Of a DNA stretch of 64,000 bases, positions 8,315 through 16,742 are shown piece by piece. A program made the position numbers and the translations under genes. The stretch is from Alphaproteobacteria bacterium (lineage in GTDB: Bacteria > Pseudomonadota > Alphaproteobacteria > Micavibrionales > Micavibrionaceae). The notes beneath the pieces are model-generated. The model was given only the letters and a program-made list of their open reading frames with translations. It did not search any database and was not told where the DNA came from. The DNA lies in contig NZDE01000011.1 in assembly GCA_002690045.1 (NCBI GenBank), positions 586,582-650,581 of the forward strand, given 5' to 3'. Numbering within the stretch: the stretch's first letter is position 1; each line of letters starts with the position of its first letter.

Positions 8315-8434
8315 TTAGAATGGCAGCATCATTTCAACATAATAGCCGACATTGTTCGGGATCACTTGATCCACATTGTTAACAAGTAAAGTTGTTAGAA
8401 TAACTGTTAATGCACCGTAAAATAAATTGCCCAT
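8315..8434 (-). CDS. 39-residue membrane microprotein, copy 2
   Basis: Sister of the gene at 7998-8117. The start ATG (8434) follows AAGGGAAAG at good spacing. The product opens MGNLFYGALTVILTT, continues through a hydrophobic helix to about residue 18, then NNVDQ and the conserved tail IPNNVGYYVEMMLPF. Only 12 of 39 residues differ from copy 1. Each copy ends about 80 bases before its own hairpin terminator and a terminator lies between them, so the two can be expressed separately. I know no named family with this tail. The tail may be an amphipathic segment lying on the membrane surface. Confidence 0.8.
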   Translation of the reverse strand: MGNLFYGALTVILTTLLVNNVDQVIPNNVGYYVEMMLPF

Positions 8435-8629
8435 TTTCACTTTCCCTTTTGTATGTTTCGTTATCGCCCTATATTTACATAAGCAATCAATATACCAAAA
8501 AAGTGTGTGCGGTAAAAAAACATATATAACAACAAGATAAGGAATAATTGGACAAGATAACCCGCATTGCTTCGGCGCTCGTTATGGAAACTTTTGCCTA
8601 GACAAAATTACCCATATGTCAAATAATGC

Positions 8630-9292
8630 CTAGTCAATCAGAACATTGTCTAGTTGGTGAACAAGGGTCCCTGGTTTAGCATGCGCTAAGCGCCCCTCTG
8701 ATACATAGCCACCGGTAATAGAAATAGATGGTATTTGAACAGCGCGGCCAACATATGGCTCTTCATGAGAATCCCCTATAATGAAGCTGCGCGCGCCATC
8801 AACATTATACGCACCTAAATAAGCCTTCAAACGCTCCGTTTTTGTAAGCTTATGCGCAATATCACTATCCGTTAAATTGCCACATATGTGGTCAAAAAAA
8901 CCAGACAATCCCGTATTTTCAATTTCTAAGCGCAGTAAATCGTGTCTATGATTGCTAAGAATCGTAATATGGTAGCCTTTTTGTTTCAATTTTTCGAGTA
9001 GCGCACGCGCCCCTTTTCTTAATTTGAAACCATCAGCCGTCGCATTTTGATACACCTGATAAAAGGCGGCATTCGCCATATCAGCTTTTTGAAGATATAA
9101 ATCAATCGGCACACCTGCTTTTTCATAGCTATGAACAATCGGACAGGTATATAATTCCTGCCACTCTGGCAAGCTACGGGCATCATGCCCAAAAACAGAA
9201 AGCGCTGCATTACAGCCTTCGACCCACGCATCAACATCATCTAATAATGTTCCGTTCCAGTCAAAAACCGCAAATGGCAGCGCTTCACGCAT
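8630..9292 (-). CDS. HAD-superfamily hydrolase, phosphoglycolate-phosphatase-like
   Basis: A 220-residue HAD protein with an alpha-helical cap (subclass I). Motif I is FDWNGTLLDD with the nucleophile D11, motif II is ILSNHRHD, and motif IV is IGDSHEEPYVG. The residue two after the nucleophile is Asn (N13) instead of the general acid/base Asp, and the second acidic residue of motif IV is Glu, so catalysis may differ from classical phosphatases. DWNGTL variants do occur in other HAD groups. Substrate unknown. It follows sucD by 18 bases and probably shares its transcript. Confidence 0.8.
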   Translation of the reverse strand: MREALPFAVFDWNGTLLDDVDAWVEGCNAALSVFGHDARSLPEWQELYTCPIVHSYEKAGVPIDLYLQKADMANAAFYQVYQNATADGFKLRKGARALLEKLKQKGYHITILSNHRHDLLRLEIENTGLSGFFDHICGNLTDSDIAHKLTKTERLKAYLGAYNVDGARSFIIGDSHEEPYVGRAVQIPSISITGGYVSEGRLAHAKPGTLVHQLDNVLID

Positions 9293-9310
9293 AACTTAAC
9301 TTACTTAATC

Positions 9311-10186
9311 TTAAGCAGCCATTGCTTTAACAACAGCATCGCCAAGACCCGCAGGGCTTTCAGATACAACGAAGCCTGCTGAGCGCATAGCTTCCATCTT
9401 CGCTGGCGCAGTGTCATCACCGCCAGAGATAATCGCACCAGCATGGCCCATGCGCTTACCTGGAGGGGCTGTTGCACCAGCAATGAAGCCTGCAATCGGC
9501 TTTTTCTTTTTCAGGCTCTTGTAATATTCAGCCGCATCCACTTCTGCTGAGCCACCAATTTCACCAATCATCAAGATCGCTTCTGTTTCATCGTCATCCA
9601 TGAACATTTCGATACAGTCAATGAAGTTTGTGCCATTTACTGGGTCGCCGCCTATACCGATACATGTAGATTGACCAAGACCAACTGCGCCTGTTTGCGC
9701 AACTGCTTCATAAGTCAATGTGCCAGAACGCGAAACAATCCCAACCTTACCGCGCTTGTGAATGTGCCCTGGCATAATACCAATTTTACATTCGCCAGGC
9801 GTAATTACACCTGGACAGTTTGGACCGATTAAACGTGATGAAGAACCATCCAAAGCACGGTTAACTTTAACCATATCCAGCACAGGAATACCTTCTGTGA
9901 TACAAACGATCAATTCAAGCTCTGCATCAATCGCCTCTAAAATTGCATCTGCTGCAAATGGCGGCGGGACATAAATAACAGACGCATTTGCACCTGTGCG
10001 TTCGCGCGCATCCGCAACCGTATCAAATACTGGCAGACCTAAATGCTGCGTACCGCCCTTACCTGGCGTAACACCGCCGACCATGTTTGTCCCATAAGCA
10101 ATCGCTTGCTCTGAATGGAAAGTACCTTGCGAGCCTGTAAAGCCCTGACAAATAACTTTTGTATTTTTGTTGACGAGAACTGACAT
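9311..10186 (-). CDS. sucD: Succinyl-CoA synthetase (ADP-forming) subunit alpha
   Basis: Alpha subunit of the TCA-cycle enzyme that makes ATP or GTP from succinyl-CoA. The 291 residues include the CoA-binding Rossmann N-terminus ([12 protein letters not shown]), the GPNCPG block, and the phosphorylated histidine H248 in [12 protein letters not shown]. Normally sucC lies immediately upstream; here the upstream neighbour is asd and no sucC is in the window, so the beta subunit must be encoded elsewhere. The 143-base gap before sucD probably carries its own promoter. Confidence 0.96.
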   Translation of the reverse strand: MSVLVNKNTKVICQGFTGSQGTFHSEQAIAYGTNMVGGVTPGKGGTQHLGLPVFDTVADARERTGANASVIYVPPPFAADAILEAIDAELELIVCITEGIPVLDMVKVNRALDGSSSRLIGPNCPGVITPGECKIGIMPGHIHKRGKVGIVSRSGTLTYEAVAQTGAVGLGQSTCIGIGGDPVNGTNFIDCIEMFMDDDETEAILMIGEIGGSAEVDAAEYYKSLKKKKPIAGFIAGATAPPGKRMGHAGAIISGGDDTAPAKMEAMRSAGFVVSESPAGLGDAVVKAMAA

Positions 10187-10329
10187 AAACGGTCTCCATG
10201 TTACGTTTAAGAAATCTAAAACATAGGCGTCACAAACTGGAACGACTATAAAATCGGGCTATAGTATAACAGCGTACGCGCTAAACACAACTGCCTAGCG
10301 CGCATTCATCCATATAAAAACAAATGGAT

Positions 10330-11343
10330 TTATTTCAGTTTCATTTCGATCATTTTTTCGGCGATTTGTACCGCATTAAGTGCCGCGCCTTTACGCAGAT
10401 TATCTGCCGCACACCAGAAATTCAGGCCGTTTTCGACCGTGATATCTTCACGCACACGTGAAATGAACACATCATCTTCGCCGGCAATCTCTGACGGCGT
10501 GACATATTCAATTTCCGTCTCAAGATCAATCAACGTTACGCCTTCGGTTTCGTTCCACGCTTTTTTTGCCTGCGCTGCGGTAATTTCTTCTTCAAATTCG
10601 ACATTGACCATTTCAGCATGCCCTACAAAAACGGGCACACGCACGCAGCTTGCACAAACTTTAATTTTAGGATCGAGAATCTTTTTGGTTTCAACGACCA
10701 TCTTCCATTCTTCTTTCGTCATGCGGTCATCCATGAAGACATCGATTTGCGGAATAACGTTAAAAGCAATTTGCTTTGAGTACACCTCTGGCGCAGGAAC
10801 TTCGTTCACATATACGCCGCGTGTTTGTGCAAAAAGCTCATCCATTGCATCTTTACCTGATCCAGATACAGATTGATAAGTAGACACAACCACACGCTTA
10901 ATTGGCGCGATATCATGAAGCGGCTTTAACGCTACAACCATCTGAATAGTTGAACAATTTGGGTTAGCGATAATGTTTTTCTTGGCAAAATCTTTTAAAG
11001 CTTCTGGATTCACCTCAGGCACAACTAACGGCACTTCAGGGTCCATACGGAAGTGTGATGTATTATCGATTACCACTGCGCCCGCCGCTGCAGCCTTTGG
11101 CGCAAACTTGGCAGACACTTTCGCGCCTGGTGATGAGAATACAAAGTCGATGCCAGTAAAATCAAAATCCTCAAGATTTTTAACCTTCACATCTTTATCA
11201 CCAAAAGACACTTCGCGCCCAACAGAACGCTGCGATGCCAGAGCATATATTTCATCAACTGGAAATTCACGCTCATGCAATGTATTTAGAATTTCACGAC
11301 CAACATTACCCGTTGCGCCAACAACTGCCACTTTATAGCCCAT
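10330..11343 (-). CDS. asd: Aspartate-semialdehyde dehydrogenase
   Basis: Reduces aspartyl phosphate to aspartate semialdehyde with NADPH, the branch point to lysine/diaminopimelate, threonine and methionine. The 337 residues carry the N-terminal GATGNVGRE dinucleotide motif, the catalytic cysteine C130 in NPNCSTIQ, and the conserved H242 in FVGHAEMVN. The ribosome-binding site GAGGAT is well placed. It begins 25 bases after the last gene of the pilus-like cluster, so it may be read through from it, although there is no functional link. Confidence 0.96.
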   Translation of the reverse strand: MGYKVAVVGATGNVGREILNTLHEREFPVDEIYALASQRSVGREVSFGDKDVKVKNLEDFDFTGIDFVFSSPGAKVSAKFAPKAAAAGAVVIDNTSHFRMDPEVPLVVPEVNPEALKDFAKKNIIANPNCSTIQMVVALKPLHDIAPIKRVVVSTYQSVSGSGKDAMDELFAQTRGVYVNEVPAPEVYSKQIAFNVIPQIDVFMDDRMTKEEWKMVVETKKILDPKIKVCASCVRVPVFVGHAEMVNVEFEEEITAAQAKKAWNETEGVTLIDLETEIEYVTPSEIAGEDDVFISRVREDITVENGLNFWCAADNLRKGAALNAVQIAEKMIEMKLK

Positions 11344-11368
11344 TACAGTCTATCCTCTATTTCAATAT

Positions 11369-11944
11369 TTAATTTTCTTGGGTTTCTACCACTACCGGAT
11401 CATGTATTGCAATCTTAAACATAGATAGCGTTGCCGATAACGGTGCATCACCGCCGCATTCGCGGCCTGCACAAAACGCTTCAAGCTTCACGCGCCAATC
11501 TGGATGATACATATCCGCATGCGCCATGAAACGTTCGAAACTAGGGTAAAGGTCGGTGCTGCGCGCCTCGATACGCAAAGCGCCATCTTCATATTTATAA
11601 GTCAGTACAGGATAATGTTTATTTGCAGCATCAATAAAGCCCGCCATTTCCTCATCACTAATAAGGACTTTAGATAGAACTGGCACGATTGGCGTCAGCG
11701 CTTCACGCGCCTGCAGTTTCACGCGCGCGCTTTCCACCATGCCAGATTGCACAACAATAACAATCGACAGCACTAAAGCGACACCAAGCGGAACAACGGC
11801 AATTGTCAGCATACTGCCTTGCGCTACAAGGGTCAAAAACTCACCCATTTGGCGTTTAAAGCGATTCCAAAACCGCATACGCTCTAGGCGCGCATCATTG
11901 CCCGTCCCGATAAAAACATCAATGAGGTCGTTAACTATACCCAT
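11369..11944 (-). CDS. Bitopic inner-membrane protein of pilus-like cluster (PilO/GspM-like layout)
   Basis: 191 residues: a short cytoplasmic N-terminus, one membrane helix around residues 42-66, a short helical stretch, and a C-terminal alpha/beta domain of about 100 residues containing two cysteines (FCAGRECGG). This layout matches the bitopic alignment-complex proteins of type IV pili and type II secretion (PilO, GspM). That is inference from architecture, not from sequence identity. The start has a G-rich ribosome-binding site in the end of the preceding gene, so the two are translated together. Last gene of the cluster before asd. Confidence 0.6.
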   Translation of the reverse strand: MGIVNDLIDVFIGTGNDARLERMRFWNRFKRQMGEFLTLVAQGSMLTIAVVPLGVALVLSIVIVVQSGMVESARVKLQAREALTPIVPVLSKVLISDEEMAGFIDAANKHYPVLTYKYEDGALRIEARSTDLYPSFERFMAHADMYHPDWRVKLEAFCAGRECGGDAPLSATLSMFKIAIHDPVVVETQEN

Positions 11945-11947
11945 TAA

Positions 11948-13054
11948 CTATTCCCCCCATGATAAATAACCACGCACCCGCGCACGGCCATGTTGATCTA
12001 TTGTCGATAAACGCTCCACCTTGCGAGCATTTACATCGTTTAAGTATGCCTCTGGCACAAGCGCATCCCATTTCACGCGCCCATCACGCTGCAACTCATA
12101 AAGCACCAATGTCCCTTCATTCGCTTCCATCTCTTCAAGCAGCAAACCTAAATCCGCAAGAACAGGATGAATACGTGAAGAGCGCACATCACGCGAAAGC
12201 GCCTCTAATTTAGACACGGCCTCTTTTGTATTACGCTCCGCCTGTTTAATATCTTCACTAACTGAACTTGTGACGAATGCGCCCGTACCAATGTAAATAA
12301 CAAGCAGCAAGTTCAGTAAAATACCAAAGCCGAACAAAATTCGCAACGTCGCACGGCGAAGCGTTTCATCACGCAAATTCGCATGTTTCCAACGCGGCGT
12401 TTCACCCGTATAGGTATGTAAGTTACGGTAGTTAGAATCAATCACTTGTGCGCGCGCATTAATAAAGCGCGGCTCACCTTGCTGAATAACAATATCCGTC
12501 CCGCCTTCTTCAAAATAAAGAAGCGTTGATTTGTTTTCTTTCTCGAACACATAAGCATGATGCATATCCCAATACGCAGCCTGCCCCGGCAGCGCCAAAA
12601 TCATCGGACACCACGTATCAGGGAAGGATGACAAGTCAGACGCAGGCGCAGCGATATACCAGACGCGCCCCTCATGCACACTATATTTGTAGAAAATATT
12701 ACTTGTGCCGCAGCCTTGTGTTGCCGCCTTAATCACCAGATCATCTTCAACGCCGCCGACATGCGGCAAAACACCGCCAATCAAATTTGGTGGCACATAA
12801 GCAGAGAGCGCGGATATAACAGGCTCTTCACCAGCGATCTTTTCAGTAATAAAGGTCTCAATTTTACGCTCAGGCGATAGGCCATCACTGACCTCTGCCA
12901 TTGCATCCTGCGCTGCGCGATGTAAGACCGCATCATCAAAGTCGGAAAAGCTTCCTTCTTCAAATGCGCTTTGCTGCGGGCCGTTTACTTTCGGCTCGAC
13001 ACGCTTTTTCTTTTTGTCGCTACTGCGCGCTTTTCCTTTTAAAAACCAAACCAT
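11948..13054 (-). CDS. Bitopic protein with cytoplasmic domain (PilO2/GspL-like layout)
   Basis: 368 residues: a basic N-terminus, a cytoplasmic domain of about 220 residues, one membrane helix at roughly 232-252 (GFGILLNLLLVIYIG), then a predicted coiled coil and a small periplasmic domain. Such a cytoplasmic domain-helix-coiled coil-periplasmic arrangement is found in GspL and in the PilO2 accessory protein of IncI thin pili. I infer a role as inner-membrane scaffold for an assembly ATPase, which is not in this window. Start three bases after the preceding stop, indicating translational coupling. Confidence 0.55.
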   Translation of the reverse strand: MVWFLKGKARSSDKKKKRVEPKVNGPQQSAFEEGSFSDFDDAVLHRAAQDAMAEVSDGLSPERKIETFITEKIAGEEPVISALSAYVPPNLIGGVLPHVGGVEDDLVIKAATQGCGTSNIFYKYSVHEGRVWYIAAPASDLSSFPDTWCPMILALPGQAAYWDMHHAYVFEKENKSTLLYFEEGGTDIVIQQGEPRFINARAQVIDSNYRNLHTYTGETPRWKHANLRDETLRRATLRILFGFGILLNLLLVIYIGTGAFVTSSVSEDIKQAERNTKEAVSKLEALSRDVRSSRIHPVLADLGLLLEEMEANEGTLVLYELQRDGRVKWDALVPEAYLNDVNARKVERLSTIDQHGRARVRGYLSWGE

Positions 13055-13056
13055 TC

Positions 13057-14388
13057 TTATTCAGTATCATAGTCCATAATTTTTGAACGATCCGACGTTG
13101 TCAGCGAGCGCTCAAAAGGTAAATTAATTTCAATATCTTCATATATCATTTTCACAGAATCACTGCGCATTTTTACATCCCAACGAAACCCTGCCAAGCG
13201 CGCTTCGCGCCCGTTATACACCATGGTGTACCCTTCAGGTGACGATATCATCGCGCGGTCTTTTGAAAATGACGAAATATAATAATCTTTAAGCGTATCA
13301 CGCGTTGGGCGAACCTGCAGGGTTTGCAGCGTTGAATCATATTCTTCAGTATCCACAACCGACACAAGCGCATTGCCCGTAACAGGAATATAATGAATAC
13401 GGTCAAGTGATGTCACAACGACGCGGTTATCAATCTCACCAATTGAGGACGGTATCCATTCTACTTCGATCATACATGTTTCGCCGGGCGGCAATGTTAC
13501 GCCTGCCTTACAAATACTATCGACCATAGATAGACCTGTTGTCCCCTTTTCAAAATGCACCGCATCCAAGGTTACATCTTCGGCAGTTGTATTCATCAAA
13601 TAAGTCACAAAACGCGTAATATGATCAACCCGCCCACCAAAGTCGATTGCGTCAACTAAAAACAGTAAATCCGCCTTGGCATATTCTGGATTAACCATCA
13701 TATTGCTAGCTTTAGTACGAATTTGAAGCGGCAGCACGCCAATATCACCCGTATGTGATATTTTCAGGGATGTTTCATCATCACCTGGGCTTTGAGGGCG
13801 CCAGAATACGCTCAAACGGCAAGACTCACTTGGCTCAACACGCGAACAATCATGTCGATATGAAATGCCCGATGTTACGGCATTTTCCAAATGAAAGTTC
13901 CGCACCATTAGCGGTAATAGAGACGCATTGCGCAAAAGCAAATTTTCTTCATATAAATCTGGTTGCGCCTGATTTTCATCACCCAAAAACTCAACGTTAC
14001 GACTATCTGTACGTAAAGCGCCATCTTTATAATCCGCGCGCCGCGGCACAAAACGTGCGGATAAAGGTATATTGGCCTTAATCGAACCAGAACCGTCCTC
14101 ACGTGAGACCAACATTTCAGCCTTCCATGGCCCAATCATGCTTGGCTCAATCTCAATCGGCATAACAAACTGACCAGGCGTTTTAAGCGCCTCCTGCAGA
14201 ATATCTTGATTCTCACCTTCCAATACAATGCCGGAGCGATCTTCGCCACTTGTTGCAGCCCACGGGTCGTTAAAACCACTTGCCTGAGCTGCACTCAACG
14301 GCGAAAACGCAAGAACAGACGCCATAAGCACGGCAAGCATGTACGGTGTTTTGATCGTCGCCTGATGATGTTTATTTGTTATGCGCAT
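13057..14388 (-). CDS. Exported protein with ASH-like immunoglobulin repeats
   Basis: Start ATG at 14388 is preferred for its AAGGG ribosome-binding site. The 443-residue product begins with a signal peptide ending near AQASG. The mature part contains at least two segments reading like ASPM/SPD-2/Hydin-type beta-sandwich repeats: about residues 165-230 (ESCRLSVFWRPQSPGDDE) and about 265-345 (GETCMIEVEWIPSSIGE then VPVTGNALV-like ending). Such domains usually mediate binding. Position between a secretin-like lipoprotein and the inner-membrane scaffold genes suggests a periplasmic bridging or pilotin-like role, which is inference. Confidence 0.6.
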   Translation of the reverse strand: MRITNKHHQATIKTPYMLAVLMASVLAFSPLSAAQASGFNDPWAATSGEDRSGIVLEGENQDILQEALKTPGQFVMPIEIEPSMIGPWKAEMLVSREDGSGSIKANIPLSARFVPRRADYKDGALRTDSRNVEFLGDENQAQPDLYEENLLLRNASLLPLMVRNFHLENAVTSGISYRHDCSRVEPSESCRLSVFWRPQSPGDDETSLKISHTGDIGVLPLQIRTKASNMMVNPEYAKADLLFLVDAIDFGGRVDHITRFVTYLMNTTAEDVTLDAVHFEKGTTGLSMVDSICKAGVTLPPGETCMIEVEWIPSSIGEIDNRVVVTSLDRIHYIPVTGNALVSVVDTEEYDSTLQTLQVRPTRDTLKDYYISSFSKDRAMISSPEGYTMVYNGREARLAGFRWDVKMRSDSVKMIYEDIEINLPFERSLTTSDRSKIMDYDTE

Positions 14389-14403
14389 GATAAACACCCT
14401 TTC

Positions 14404-15786
14404 CTATTTCGGCGGCAATGGCGGCCAAGGGGCAGCCTCTGGTACTAAAATCATCGGCTCGTCCCCAATTGATTGCCAAATATTCGTTTGCTCTTCGCGT
14501 GCATCATCCGCGCGCGGCACACCATTTATGCCATAATAATCTTTACGCGCCTTATACACGACCACTTTTGGACGCAGCATAACGACTAACTCTTCATTTT
14601 TAGGCTTCTGTTCATCGCCTACATTGCGCATCATTCCAGCGAGAACCAATGAATCCCCTGGGCGAATACGCATTTGTGTCTTAATCTCTTTCTCCGCAGC
14701 ACCTTTTAGCTGCAATTCAAGGTCAGAAAATACAGATGCCCCATCCCATAAGGACGCGAGGTCAATTTTAATCTCTTCTGACGTAGCGCCCTCTTCTGTG
14801 GCGCGCTCTTTTACATTCCAACGCCCATTCGCGCCAGACATCACAGATATTGTTGGCTTAGAAATTGCACGCACATCACCAAACTGTGAAAGGAAATTTG
14901 ATACATCATACATGCCATAAGCCTCACCTAGCTCCCCTGGCAAACCAATAGAGACTGGTGCGCCATACTCACCGGCATATAGCCCTGCGACATTTTTCGC
15001 GCGTCCTTGTGATTCATGTAAAAGCGCATCCCATAACACACCTTCCTGATGATCTGGTCCTAGGCGAACACTCCACATACCGACTTCATAATTAATCAGC
15101 GCCATATTATCACGCAGCTTAGCAAAGTAGTGCGCAAGGCTCGCCGCTTGTTTTCGCGTAGACTTATAAAGAATAGTCCGCGTCGACATATCGACAATTG
15201 GTGCTTTGCCGACCACTTTTTCAATCGACTTCGCAACGTCACCAATAATATCAACATCTGCGCCTGATGGCGGAATCGTTACCGCATAGTCATGCTTATC
15301 CTGAATGGACAGCACCTGATTCTTATAAACACAATATAGATCAGACATAGCGCAAAGCTGCTCAACCATCAAATCAAGGCGCCCTTGTAAATTGGCGATT
15401 GTGACTTTGCGCTGCATGGCAAGGTCGGTTTCCACGGCCAATGGAATATCAAATTCAGACAAAATAAATTGTAGCGCCCCCGCCAAGCTTTCACCGCGCA
15501 GCTCATAAGGGCCAATATCTTCACGTGGCAAGTTTTGTGTTGTCACCACGTCAGGAATTAACACACCCTGCCCAAGCGGCATAAAACGCACCGCTTCAAT
15601 TGATGGTTTCTTATAGCCCTCGTCACGTATCTGTACAGCCATATCATCCGAACCACGATGCGGCGGCGCGAAGACACCGATATCCGCCATCATTTGATCC
15701 ACACTTTCACAAGCGGCCAAATTCATTACTGCGATGGATACAAGCCCGAATTTCAGAATTTTCCGAGCGCTAGAAGAGAACAACAT
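14404..15786 (-). CDS. Secretin-like outer-membrane lipoprotein (type IVb pilus PilN-like)
   Basis: With the ATG at 15786 the product has 460 residues and a lipoprotein signal ending LAAC at C26. The N-terminal half holds small N-domains (one around ADVDIIGDVAKSIEKVVG). The C-terminal quarter has the secretin signature: SKPTISVMSG, then RIRPGDSLVLAGMMRN and ELVVMLRPKVV. A lipidated secretin is typical of PilN of R64-type thin pili and of PilQ-less type IVb systems. It should form the outer-membrane ring for the cluster at 11369-17294. Next gene starts 15 bases after its stop. Assembly ATPase, polytopic platform and pilin genes are not in the window. Confidence 0.75.
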   Translation of the reverse strand: MLFSSSARKILKFGLVSIAVMNLAACESVDQMMADIGVFAPPHRGSDDMAVQIRDEGYKKPSIEAVRFMPLGQGVLIPDVVTTQNLPREDIGPYELRGESLAGALQFILSEFDIPLAVETDLAMQRKVTIANLQGRLDLMVEQLCAMSDLYCVYKNQVLSIQDKHDYAVTIPPSGADVDIIGDVAKSIEKVVGKAPIVDMSTRTILYKSTRKQAASLAHYFAKLRDNMALINYEVGMWSVRLGPDHQEGVLWDALLHESQGRAKNVAGLYAGEYGAPVSIGLPGELGEAYGMYDVSNFLSQFGDVRAISKPTISVMSGANGRWNVKERATEEGATSEEIKIDLASLWDGASVFSDLELQLKGAAEKEIKTQMRIRPGDSLVLAGMMRNVGDEQKPKNEELVVMLRPKVVVYKARKDYYGINGVPRADDAREEQTNIWQSIGDEPMILVPEAAPWPPLPPK

Positions 15787-15942
15787 TTGGATACAATACC
15801 CAACATATAAAATAATTATAAACCCGACATGCACTTCACAAAGAAAGTACACAAAGAAAAAAGCCTTTGGACAAGGCGCTGTCTATAATAATAGACCATA
15901 CCCGTCTCAAAGGCAATTGACCTTATTGAATTAATTTAAGCT

Positions 15943-16227
15943 TCACCCGTCAAACTTAGGCAAATTCGTTGCCTTTGCTGCAGGCGCTTCGCTCTTCACG
16001 TCGCTTGCCGACAAAATAATGCTTTCAGAATCTGCCTTATAGACGACCGAAGAAATACCGAGCGCCTGCGCTGCTTGTTCGCGTCCACCGACTTCCAATG
16101 TAGCCGACCCGCCAAGTTCTGGAAGGTTTTGAAGTGCGAGCGCTGCAACGACACTCTCTGTCATTGACTGAAGCTGCGCTTCATCTGTTGTATTTGTATA
16201 TGCAACAAGCTGTGTTTGTTCGGTCAT
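15943..16227 (-). CDS. Small unknown protein in the pilus-like cluster
   Basis: 94 residues, no signal peptide, an Ala/Ser/Thr-rich acidic sequence with the central stretch GGSATLEVGGREQAAQALG; the C-terminal 20 residues look disordered. The AAGGGG ribosome-binding site is good. I do not recognise it. It lies in line with, and 156 bases upstream of, the secretin-like gene, and 51 bases after the 133-residue gene, so it belongs to the same minus-strand cluster. Confidence 0.6.
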   Translation of the reverse strand: MTEQTQLVAYTNTTDEAQLQSMTESVVAALALQNLPELGGSATLEVGGREQAAQALGISSVVYKADSESIILSASDVKSEAPAAKATNLPKFDG

Positions 16228-16278
16228 AATCTACCCCTTTTTACATTTGCCCCTGAAGACCAAACAACAAAGATATGA

Positions 16279-16680
16279 TTATCGGACGACAAATTGTAAA
16301 TGGTGCACAATCTGCTGGTCCTTGACCTTTGTTACCAACAAAATACGGTTATCATTTTTCACCGCTTCTTGGTCTTCATCTTGTAAGAATATGCTCAAGT
16401 ATGCCACAGAACCGCCATTTTGTACAATAGAAAATTGTTTAATTTCACTATCATACTCCACCCAGCTCGGCACATCGCCCAAATCAAGCATTACAACCAG
16501 AACTGTGCGCCCATTATGTCGAACAAAAGAAGCATTGCTCTTTATAAGGCCATCCGTCCCTATGGGCGGTTGTTCCGAATGCTTTGGCTCAGCCGCCACA
16601 TCAGACACCTTCTTACGATTTCCAAAATACAGGCAAAAGGTAAATAAATTCTTTATTTTTGCAAAAAAGGCTTTAATCAT
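16279..16680 (-). CDS. Unknown protein of a three-member family (member B)
   Basis: 133 residues with a short hydrophobic/basic N-terminus and a domain of about 80 residues. That domain aligns closely with the C-terminus of the gene upstream (16743-17294): HNGRTVLVV, then GDVPSWVEYD, FSIVQNGGSV, NRILLVT, and IVHHLQFVV at the end. The alternation of hydrophobic residues suggests an all-beta fold. A third, more distant relative is at 49164-49649. GGGGA ribosome-binding site six bases before ATG. Function unknown; linked by position to the pilus-like cluster. Confidence 0.7.
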   Translation of the reverse strand: MIKAFFAKIKNLFTFCLYFGNRKKVSDVAAEPKHSEQPPIGTDGLIKSNASFVRHNGRTVLVVMLDLGDVPSWVEYDSEIKQFSIVQNGGSVAYLSIFLQDEDQEAVKNDNRILLVTKVKDQQIVHHLQFVVR

Positions 16681-16742
16681 CGAATCCCCAAATATGACAT
16701 GTGGTAAGGTGAATTATTGCAGGATCCCCCAGAAATGTTAGG

